A stretch of DNA of 64,000 bases from the NCBI GenBank assembly GCA_013398955.1, contig VWPU01006254.1, positions 1 to 64,000 on the forward strand, written 5' to 3'. The notes below the pieces were generated by a model. It saw only the letters and a program-made list of their open reading frames with translations, did no database searches and was not told the origin of the DNA. The DNA is from Callaeas wilsoni (Eukaryota > Chordata > Aves > Passeriformes > Callaeidae). Numbering within the stretch: the first letter of the stretch is position 1; every line of letters begins with the position of its first letter. Of this stretch, positions 61,201 through 64,000 are shown piece after piece. Position numbers and translations under genes: made by a program.

Positions 61201-63888
61201 AATTATCAGTGCATGGACACAATGAGGCGTGTAACCATGCAGAGAAGGGAAATTACCTTGCCTTCTATGTTGGTATAAAATTTCCATGTTTGTTTAAAGC
61301 ATCTGAGATTTGCAAGGCAAAGTAGATATTACTTTTTTTGGCGAAATTGTCAAGTGTAAGTCAAGTAGTTTTTTCCAGTTTTAACATAGGAGAAAGCAAC
61401 CTATAGGTTTGTAATTGTCTAATGAAATTTTTCTTTTAGATGAAGACTAACCCTGTCCAAGAGAGAAGTTTGCTGCCTGGGGATGATTTCATTGTTATTC
61501 CTGAGCCACAAACAGCAATTAACATCTCTTCGACAGATACAATGAATATAACAATATCCAAATGTTGTCTTGCTGTTTTCAGTAACCTAGCCAAGGTAAC
61601 CCCAAGAGGCAGAAGGTGCTCAGTTATGTGCTTCCATAGGAAATTCTGAATTTTCTTTGTTTTAAGAACTGTATTGGCTGCCAGTCAATGACTGTTCTGC
61701 AGCTTTGACAAATCTTACCTGGAAGGGCTGAGGAGTTTTACTCAGACAACTCTTTTAGGCTCAGCAAAAAGGTGGTGTTATCTTTTGAAAGAAGCAACTT
61801 ATGTGTTAGAACAACAAATGTGCCTATGCACTACTTAAGGATGTGTCATACGTGCAGATTAAATGAACATGAAATGCTCTAACAAACACAGCTCTTTCCT
61901 ATAATACTCCTTCTGAAATATTAAAACAGAAATTTACTTGCTTTCCGTATTTTCTGCTTAATTGCAGAAAATTAAATAAATTGCAGAAGATTAAATAAAA
62001 TACTAAGAAAAGTGCATTTTAGGAGTGGCCTTTAAACAGCAGGAGTAGAATGTCCCGTGTGTCAAAAATACTTCTTCCCCCTATTTTTCTTGTGATAGTA
62101 GGTGTGCTTATGAATGGTCAAGGCTGCTTCTCCCTTGTTTTTTTTCTGGGTTGAAGAAATTTTGGTCGCTAAATCAAGCTGTTTTTACAGAATGTGACTT
62201 ATGCCTATTTATTTTTTAATCCTAAATGAACAGCAGTTCTCTAAGTACTTGCTTACACTGTAAGTCTGTATTGGCAGTCAGTTGCTGTGGCTTCTGTGTA
62301 AACAAAAAAAAGATTGTAAGTACAAGTCATGATTGAATTTGGAGCTTGTATGTGTTCCGTGTCCTTGTGACTTCTATGTAGAGATCTTATGTTTCTCTTA
62401 CAACCTAAGATTTCGAAAAATGCCCTGTGAGGAGCATGAATGCTTATTGTAGCATCAACATTTTCTGCAAACCACAGAATAAAATTAAATTCTCTGGAAG
62501 TAACCTGTACTTGCCTGAAATACCACTATACAAAACATAGGTCTTGCTGTATATAATTCCTCCTCTCTTTAAAATGGTAGTTGCTGGGAACTGTCTTTTA
62601 AAGCCCTTATAGTTATGTCATTGTGGCTATTTATGTATGACATATTGTATATGTTGTTATTTACAGGCATTTTCAGAAGCAACTGCATCCACCTTTTACT
62701 ATTCCTTTAAAGAAACAGCACCTTTCATAGTGAAAAATGCCCTGGGTGTTTCTCTCAAAGTCCTTCCTAGCTCCAATTTTCGGATAGTAGGTTCAGTTGA
62801 AAAGGAAAACGTGAATGAAATAGAAACTGGTCAGAGCATGGAACTGGAATACTCTGTTTTTGAAGCACCCCAGCGAGGAAGGTTGTCTACATTGTACCGA
62901 CAGGAAAGCTCTGTCTTCTCTTTAAATTTAGGTATTATGTTAAAGAGCACTGTTTGTTATGACAGGATGTGCATGAGAAGATGGGAGTTAAATTCAATGT
63001 GATAGAAATTCAGGTCAAGTGTGTTGTGTTGGAATTATCTTTGAATATTGATGCCAATTAAAAAAACAGGTACTGGGCTTCTTAAAAAGATGGAAAATTC
63101 TTCCGCTCCAGTTTTTCAGAAAGTGAAAAGAGCAATATTATTTTCTACCCCTTGGGAGAACTGGAAGACATTCAAATGGAGTCATTGATAGACCATCTTA
63201 GAGGCCCCTGTGACATATGCTTGTGTGTTCCAGCTCCTGTTAAACAGGATTTCCATTTCTCCTATCGCTACTTTTATTTGGCTTTCTGTAGTTACCGAGC
63301 TACTTGAGACCAGTTATGATGTTTCTGTGTTTTTAGCTTTGCCAGGAAATATTCCCAAGAAAACAGGTTACAATAGCTACTAATATGTAATCATCTTTTT
63401 CCCTTTCCATCACATCTCATATGAAGGTACTTGGCCATGATAAAATCTTGTTCTGTGTTCATTAACTCAGCCAACAAATACCTTTGATAACTGCTTGTGG
63501 TATTTCCCATGCTGTGTATAAGTCATAATCTAAAGTTACGGAGTTGAGGAGTACTTGGACCCTAAAGCTTTCCTTCGGTGGTAGTCAAGTACCATTTAAG
63601 GTGCTTTTCCCAGAGAATACTTTGGTCCTGGTTGTTGCTGAGTTTTGAGAAGCTTAAGTACTGTTCAAATAGGAAATAGTTATGTGATTTGTGTTGCTAA
63701 TAAAGACTTTTGTCTGTTTTTATGGATCAGAACTTCAGGGATATAAAGAGGTGCTCAGCATTCCCGTGGCCAAGCCAGGCCGCCGCCTGTACAATGTCAG
63801 AGATGCTGCTGATCACTCGGACTCCATCATTGTGCAGATCGATGCTACGGAAGGAAATAAGGTCATTACTGTGCGCTCCCCTCTGCAG
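15619..63888 (+). CDS. VPS13C: VPS13C, bridge-like lipid transfer protein, 5' two-thirds (58 exons, residues 1-2551)
   Basis: Vacuolar protein sorting 13 homolog C forms a long rod with a hydrophobic groove that carries glycerophospholipids between the endoplasmic reticulum and late endosomes/lysosomes or lipid droplets; loss of human VPS13C causes early-onset Parkinson disease. The identity is clear from exon 1 ([14 protein letters not shown]) and near-colinear similarity to my memory of human VPS13C through every exon. All 58 exons splice in frame with no stop (7653 bases). Domains: chorein N region about residues 1-120; alternative basic cassette about 129-171; extended chorein/RBG rod onwards; FFAT-like motif near residue 880; duplicated rod segment about 876-1387 and 1388-1918; start of the region before the VAB domain by 2551. 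The gene continues past the right edge; the human protein is about 3750 residues. All introns are GT-AG except introns 13 and 34 (GC-AG). No frameshift or broken exon was seen. Confidence 0.96.
15719..17022 (+). other. VPS13C intron 1
   Basis: 1.3 kb; its first 500 bases are still CpG-island sequence, the remainder AT-rich. No other gene is seen. Confidence 0.85.
17023..17066 (+). CDS. VPS13C: VPS13C exon 2
   Basis: Residues 34-48 ([14 protein letters not shown]), chorein domain. Enters in phase 1, leaves in phase 0; acceptor TCTGAACAG, donor GTAAGT. Confidence 0.93.
18075..18117 (+). CDS. VPS13C: VPS13C exon 3
   Basis: Residues 49-62 ([14 protein letters not shown]), chorein domain. Acceptor ATTTACAG, donor GTAAGT; leaves in phase 1. 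Confidence 0.93.
18885..18980 (+). CDS. VPS13C: VPS13C exon 4
   Basis: Residues 63-94, including the chorein signature [13 protein letters not shown]. Phase 1 in, phase 1 out; donor GTATGT. Confidence 0.95.
19708..19809 (+). CDS. VPS13C: VPS13C exon 5
   Basis: Residues 95-128, a charged helix ([18 protein letters not shown]) closing the chorein module. Phase 1 on both sides; donor GTACTG is weak. It directly precedes the skippable exon pair 6-7. Confidence 0.95.
19810..22155 (+). other. VPS13C intron 5
   Basis: 2.3 kb, before the alternative cassette. It contains a near-repeat of TTTTGAAAAAAAATC (about 21241-21290) and no recognisable gene or mobile element. Confidence 0.7.
22156..22218 (+). 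CDS. VPS13C: VPS13C exon 6 (likely alternative cassette)
   Basis: 63 bases, residues 129-149, with the [15 protein letters not shown] segment. Phase 1 on both sides, so it can be skipped without frame change. In human, a transcript class lacks exons 6 and 7 together. Confidence 0.92.
23855..23920 (+). CDS. VPS13C: VPS13C exon 7 (likely alternative cassette, basic)
   Basis: 66 bases, residues 150-171. Very basic ([18 protein letters not shown]). Phase 1 on both sides. Together with exon 6 it makes a 129-base, 43-residue in-frame cassette. Confidence 0.92.
23921..25691 (+). other. VPS13C intron 7
   Basis: 1.8 kb. It carries a 19-base T run at 24681-24699. No gene or mobile element recognised. 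Confidence 0.75.
24681..24699. repeat. Poly-T run in intron 7
   Basis: Nineteen T in a row. There is no flanking SINE or LINE body, so a retroposon tail is not supported. Confidence 0.9.
25692..25801 (+). CDS. VPS13C: VPS13C exon 8
   Basis: Residues 172-208, with [17 protein letters not shown] and IHVKYEDD, a conserved VPS13 N-terminal signature. Leaves in phase 0; donor GTAAGT. Confidence 0.95.
26648..26707 (+). CDS. VPS13C: VPS13C exon 9
   Basis: Residues 209-228 ([20 protein letters not shown]). Phase 0 on both sides; donor GTATTG. Confidence 0.93.
27275..27334 (+). CDS. VPS13C: VPS13C exon 10
   Basis: Residues 229-248, including [15 protein letters not shown]. Phase 0 on both sides; donor GTAATG. 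Confidence 0.94.
28083..28163 (+). CDS. VPS13C: VPS13C exon 11
   Basis: Residues 249-275, including LDSLSAYWN and a variable histidine/tyrosine-rich stretch. Phase 0 on both sides; donor GTAACG. Confidence 0.94.
28779..28836 (+). CDS. VPS13C: VPS13C exon 12
   Basis: Residues 276-294 (DQLKGGISC...PEDYQY). Leaves in phase 1; donor GTAAGT. Confidence 0.93.
29136..29263 (+). CDS. VPS13C: VPS13C exon 13, GC donor
   Basis: Residues 295-337, ending IEFTKPQ. The intron that follows starts with GC (CAG|GCAAGT). Reading through instead leaves the conserved frame, and the next exon begins exactly with [10 protein letters not shown], so the GC donor is required. Confidence 0.94.
30140..30246 (+). CDS. 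VPS13C: VPS13C exon 14
   Basis: Residues 338-372 plus two bases of a tryptophan codon; [20 protein letters not shown] is strongly conserved. Leaves in phase 2; donor GTAAGC. Confidence 0.95.
30892..31063 (+). CDS. VPS13C: VPS13C exon 15
   Basis: Residues 373-430, with [15 protein letters not shown] and the [17 protein letters not shown] segment, a conserved helical hairpin of the VPS13 N-terminal region. Leaves in phase 0; donor GTATGA. Confidence 0.95.
31529..31591 (+). CDS. VPS13C: VPS13C exon 16
   Basis: Residues 431-451 ([19 protein letters not shown]). Phase 0 on both sides; donor GTAAGG. Confidence 0.95.
32185..32320 (+). CDS. VPS13C: VPS13C exon 17
   Basis: Residues 452-496: a lysine-rich helix, then the family motif [10 protein letters not shown] and an acidic EDEESP stretch. 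Leaves in phase 1; donor GTAAGT. Confidence 0.95.
32885..32979 (+). CDS. VPS13C: VPS13C exon 18
   Basis: Residues 497-528, with [20 protein letters not shown], a VPS13 family hallmark. Phase 1 in, phase 0 out; donor GTAAGC. Confidence 0.95.
33599..33741 (+). CDS. VPS13C: VPS13C exon 19
   Basis: Residues 529-575 plus two bases, beta-strand rod segment ([17 protein letters not shown]) ending SQRPGAQAI. Leaves in phase 2; donor GTAATT. Confidence 0.95.
34931..35123 (+). CDS. VPS13C: VPS13C exon 20
   Basis: Residues 576-640, with [20 protein letters not shown]. Leaves in phase 0 with donor GTGAGT. The next intron is only 162 bases. Confidence 0.95.
35286..35400 (+). CDS. VPS13C: VPS13C exon 21
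   Basis: Residues 641-678, with [16 protein letters not shown] at the end. The acceptor is TTATAAG after a long T run. A cryptic AG two bases further would break the frame. Leaves in phase 1. Confidence 0.93.
35756..35892 (+). CDS. VPS13C: VPS13C exon 22
   Basis: Residues 679-724, with [19 protein letters not shown] and LLILDFGTF, a repeated rod-unit core. Leaves in phase 0; donor GTATAT. Confidence 0.95.
36570..36696 (+). CDS. VPS13C: VPS13C exon 23
   Basis: Residues 725-766: a serine-rich loop, then [20 protein letters not shown]. Leaves in phase 1; donor GTAACA. Confidence 0.95.
37280..37397 (+). CDS. VPS13C: VPS13C exon 24
   Basis: Residues 767-805 plus two bases, with [20 protein letters not shown]. 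Leaves in phase 2; donor GTAATA. Confidence 0.95.
37726..37855 (+). CDS. VPS13C: VPS13C exon 25
   Basis: Residues 806-849 ([19 protein letters not shown] ... IPLPQKSS). The acceptor is an A-rich AAAAAAG, lacking a strong pyrimidine tract just before AG. Leaves in phase 0. Confidence 0.93.
38148..38226 (+). CDS. VPS13C: VPS13C exon 26
   Basis: Residues 850-875, proline/leucine-rich linker ([19 protein letters not shown]). Leaves in phase 1; donor GTAAGA. Confidence 0.93.
38945..39084 (+). CDS. VPS13C: VPS13C exon 27 with FFAT-like motif
   Basis: Residues 876-922. Starts with an acidic linker containing the FFAT-like core EYFDFEE (38956-38976, about residues 880-886). FFAT motifs bind the MSP domain of VAP proteins on the ER and tether the ER end of the protein. 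Ends LKFEIKE, the start of the first duplicated rod copy. Leaves in phase 0. Confidence 0.94.
39652..39805 (+). CDS. VPS13C: VPS13C exon 28 (copy 1; partner exon 39)
   Basis: Residues 923-973, with [14 protein letters not shown] and [14 protein letters not shown]. Phase 0 in, phase 1 out, the same as exon 39 (157 versus 154 bases). Confidence 0.94.
39834..39848. repeat. (GT)n short microsatellite in intron 28
   Basis: About seven GT units just after the exon 28 donor. Confidence 0.85.
40200..40276 (+). CDS. VPS13C: VPS13C exon 29 (copy 1; partner exon 40)
   Basis: Residues 974-999, [20 protein letters not shown]. Phase 1 in, phase 0 out. Confidence 0.94.
40453..40512 (+). CDS. VPS13C: VPS13C exon 30 (copy 1; partner exon 41)
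   Basis: 60 bases, residues 1000-1019 ([20 protein letters not shown]). Exactly the length and phase of exon 41. Donor GTGAGT. Confidence 0.94.
40513..41839 (+). other. VPS13C intron 30 with an unexplained open frame
   Basis: 1.3 kb. An open frame of 93 codons runs 41315-41596 on the plus strand. It has no domain I recognise, and it could be chance, a decayed retrocopy or an unused exon. Nothing else stands out. Confidence 0.5.
41840..41993 (+). CDS. VPS13C: VPS13C exon 31 (copy 1; partner exon 42)
   Basis: Residues 1020-1070: [20 protein letters not shown] then a serine/glutamate-rich loop that is poorly conserved. Leaves in phase 1. Confidence 0.94.
42150..42266 (+). CDS. VPS13C: VPS13C exon 32 (copy 1; partner exon 43)
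   Basis: 117 bases, residues 1071-1109, with [11 protein letters not shown] and NIAEIKIQG. Same length and phases as exon 43. Confidence 0.95.
43017..43120 (+). CDS. VPS13C: VPS13C exon 33 (copy 1; partner exon 44)
   Basis: 104 bases, residues 1110-1144, with [13 protein letters not shown] and LHKK. Same length and phases as exon 44. Donor GTACTC is weak. Confidence 0.94.
43421..43588 (+). CDS. VPS13C: VPS13C exon 34 (copy 1; partner exon 45), GC donor
   Basis: 168 bases, residues 1145-1200, with [21 protein letters not shown] and [15 protein letters not shown]. The intron begins GCAAGT; the paralogous exon 45 of identical length ends in the same frame with GTAAGG, which confirms this boundary. 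Confidence 0.94.
44348..44652 (+). CDS. VPS13C: VPS13C exon 35 (copy 1; partner exon 46)
   Basis: 305 bases, residues 1201-1301 plus two bases. Contains [34 protein letters not shown] and [18 protein letters not shown]: helix followed by beta strands of the groove. Same length and phases as exon 46. Confidence 0.96.
44903..45050 (+). CDS. VPS13C: VPS13C exon 36 (copy 1; partner exon 47)
   Basis: Residues 1302-1351, with [19 protein letters not shown]. Phase 2 in, phase 0 out; donor GTAAGT. Confidence 0.95.
45737..45845 (+). CDS. VPS13C: VPS13C exon 37 (copy 1; partner exon 48)
   Basis: Residues 1352-1387: [20 protein letters not shown] then a variable acidic linker. 109 bases against 157 in exon 48, the largest length difference in the duplicated block. 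Donor GTCAGG. Confidence 0.92.
46295..46428 (+). CDS. VPS13C: VPS13C exon 38 (copy 2; partner exon 27)
   Basis: Residues 1388-1432, a variable linker ending [11 protein letters not shown], matching the LKFEIKE end of exon 27. Phase 1 in, phase 0 out. Confidence 0.93.
46741..46897 (+). CDS. VPS13C: VPS13C exon 39 (copy 2; partner exon 28)
   Basis: Residues 1433-1484, with [16 protein letters not shown] and [11 protein letters not shown]. Leaves in phase 1; donor GTAAGT. Confidence 0.94.
47573..47652 (+). CDS. VPS13C: VPS13C exon 40 (copy 2; partner exon 29)
   Basis: Residues 1485-1511 ([20 protein letters not shown]). Phase 1 in, phase 0 out; donor GTTTCA is weak. Confidence 0.93.
48460..48519 (+). 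CDS. VPS13C: VPS13C exon 41 (copy 2; partner exon 30)
   Basis: 60 bases, residues 1512-1531 ([20 protein letters not shown]). Phase 0 on both sides. Confidence 0.94.
49595..49760 (+). CDS. VPS13C: VPS13C exon 42 (copy 2; partner exon 31)
   Basis: Residues 1532-1586: [20 protein letters not shown], then a polar disordered-looking loop. Leaves in phase 1. Confidence 0.94.
50745..50861 (+). CDS. VPS13C: VPS13C exon 43 (copy 2; partner exon 32)
   Basis: 117 bases, residues 1587-1625, with [16 protein letters not shown] and IADIRIEG. Donor GTAAGG. Confidence 0.95.
51385..51488 (+). CDS. VPS13C: VPS13C exon 44 (copy 2; partner exon 33)
   Basis: 104 bases, residues 1626-1660, with [21 protein letters not shown]. 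Leaves in phase 0. Confidence 0.94.
51908..52075 (+). CDS. VPS13C: VPS13C exon 45 (copy 2; partner exon 34)
   Basis: 168 bases, residues 1661-1716, with [23 protein letters not shown] and [15 protein letters not shown]. Uses a GT donor (GTAAGG) where its partner uses GC. Confidence 0.95.
52516..52820 (+). CDS. VPS13C: VPS13C exon 46 (copy 2; partner exon 35)
   Basis: 305 bases, residues 1717-1817 plus two bases, with [32 protein letters not shown] and [18 protein letters not shown]. Donor GTAAAC. Confidence 0.96.
53199..53343 (+). CDS. VPS13C: VPS13C exon 47 (copy 2; partner exon 36)
   Basis: Residues 1818-1866, with [22 protein letters not shown]. Phase 2 in, phase 0 out; donor GTAATA. Confidence 0.95.
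54472..54628 (+). CDS. VPS13C: VPS13C exon 48 (copy 2; partner exon 37)
   Basis: Residues 1867-1918: [20 protein letters not shown] followed by a polar linker with lysine/proline ([10 protein letters not shown]). Leaves in phase 1; donor GTATGT. Confidence 0.94.
55356..55379. repeat. (AACC)n microsatellite in intron 48
   Basis: About five to six AACC units about 85 bases upstream of exon 49, inside an A/C-rich stretch reaching to 55420. Confidence 0.88.
55463..55593 (+). CDS. VPS13C: VPS13C exon 49
   Basis: Residues 1919-1962, with [18 protein letters not shown], the opening strands of the next rod unit. Leaves in phase 0; donor GTTTGT. Confidence 0.94.
55594..56572 (+). other. VPS13C intron 49
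   Basis: About 1 kb, no recognisable feature. Confidence 0.6.
56573..56742 (+). CDS. VPS13C: VPS13C exon 50
   Basis: Residues 1963-2018 plus two bases, with [20 protein letters not shown] and [11 protein letters not shown]. Leaves in phase 2; donor GTGGGT. Confidence 0.95.
57299..57537 (+). CDS. VPS13C: VPS13C exon 51
   Basis: Residues 2019-2098, with [20 protein letters not shown] and [19 protein letters not shown]. Leaves in phase 1; donor GTCTGT. Confidence 0.95.
57757..57986 (+). CDS. VPS13C: VPS13C exon 52
   Basis: Residues 2099-2175, with [20 protein letters not shown] and [17 protein letters not shown]. Leaves in phase 0; donor GTAAGG. Confidence 0.95.
58208..58231. repeat. Short perfect hairpin in intron 52
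   Basis: AAAGTTTCTT and AAGAAACTTT are perfect reverse complements around a TGCG loop. Likely chance. Confidence 0.75.
58735..58827 (+). CDS. VPS13C: VPS13C exon 53
   Basis: 93 bases, residues 2176-2206, with [12 protein letters not shown] and VTIEELTIK. Phase 0 on both sides. A C-free T/G-rich tract begins 55 bases after its donor. Confidence 0.94.
58882..59015. repeat. C-free T/G-rich tract in intron 53
   Basis: 134 bases with no C and very few A, built of irregular GTTT and GGTTTT units. On the transcribed strand this makes a GU-rich RNA stretch. It has no repeat-family identity that I recognise. Confidence 0.85.
59419..59784 (+). CDS. VPS13C: VPS13C exon 54
   Basis: The longest exon in the window, 366 bases, residues 2207-2328, with [37 protein letters not shown] and [20 protein letters not shown]. 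Phase 0 on both sides; acceptor TTTGTTCGAG, donor GTATGT. Confidence 0.96.
59785..60931 (+). other. VPS13C intron 54
   Basis: About 1.1 kb, no recognisable feature. Confidence 0.6.
60932..61021 (+). CDS. VPS13C: VPS13C exon 55
   Basis: Residues 2329-2358, with [20 protein letters not shown]. Phase 0 on both sides; donor GTATGT. Confidence 0.95.
61440..61595 (+). CDS. VPS13C: VPS13C exon 56
   Basis: Residues 2359-2410, with [20 protein letters not shown] and [18 protein letters not shown]. Phase 0 on both sides; donor GTAACC. Confidence 0.95.
61596..62666 (+). other. VPS13C intron 56
   Basis: About 1.1 kb. It contains a 19-base tandem duplication at 61962-61999; otherwise nothing recognised. 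Confidence 0.6.
61962..61999. repeat. 19-bp tandem duplication in intron 56
   Basis: TTGCAGAAAATTAAATAAA is followed directly by the same unit with one A to G change. Confidence 0.88.
62667..62931 (+). CDS. VPS13C: VPS13C exon 57
   Basis: Residues 2411-2498, with [20 protein letters not shown] and [20 protein letters not shown]. Leads toward the VAB (SHR-BD) region. Leaves in phase 1; donor GTATTA. Confidence 0.95.
62932..63730 (+). other. VPS13C intron 57
   Basis: About 0.8 kb, no recognisable feature. Confidence 0.6.
63731..63888 (+). CDS. VPS13C: VPS13C exon 58 (last exon in window)
   Basis: Residues 2499-2551, with [18 protein letters not shown] and [19 protein letters not shown]. Leaves in phase 0 with donor GTAAAA. 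The gene runs on past base 64000. Confidence 0.94.
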
Positions 63889-64000
63889 GTAAAAACCCAA
63901 CCACAGAAACCAAACCCCTGAAAGCACTGCTCTTCAATGAGTCACTTTCCTTTTCTCTCTTAATCCATTTTTATGAGATCATACTTTGCCAAAATGTTAC

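Noticed and set aside
1..64000. CRISPR array, toxin-antitoxin, operon or other prokaryotic system
   Set aside because: Spliced vertebrate gene structure throughout, no regularly spaced repeats, no clustered intronless coding frames.

Overview
This is a vertebrate nuclear genome window, almost certainly from a bird and possibly a songbird. It has one large multi-exon gene with short introns, a CR1-type LINE fragment of the avian kind (about 13267-13515, minus strand), an avian-style retroviral LTR (about 12483-13076), and no mammalian SINEs. No bacterial gene, operon, CRISPR array or tRNA/rRNA gene is visible. The assignment to birds rests on repeat type and compactness and is inference.

Layout. 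Bases 1 to about 14940 are intergenic: a possible LTR fragment at the left edge, a nearly G-free A/C-rich tract (401-536), simple repeats, two short hairpins close together (11234-11280 and 11353-11400), an LTR and a CR1 fragment. No protein-coding gene could be supported there. A CpG island (about 14940-16250) holds the TATA-less promoter, the 5' UTR and the first coding exon of VPS13C.

From 15619 to the right edge the window is VPS13C on the plus strand. I could place 58 consecutive coding exons with unbroken reading frame: 7653 coding bases, 2551 residues, ending in phase 0 at 63888. The rest of the gene (VAB/SHR-BD domain, ATG2-like C domain, PH-like domain, about 1200 residues in the human protein) lies beyond the window. 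VPS13C is a bridge-like lipid transfer protein that moves glycerophospholipids between the endoplasmic reticulum and late endosomes, lysosomes or lipid droplets. The part encoded here is the N-terminal chorein domain and most of the hydrophobic-groove rod.

Points of interest: two GC-AG introns (introns 13 and 34), one of which has a GT donor in its duplicated partner intron; a clear in-gene tandem duplication of an eleven-exon block (exons 27-37 matched by 38-48) with conserved intron phases; a symmetrical 129-base cassette (exons 6-7) that matches an alternatively spliced pair in human; and an altered residue inside the FFAT-like VAP-binding motif. I found no evidence of a new biological system; the window reads as an ordinary, well-preserved vertebrate gene plus its upstream flank.
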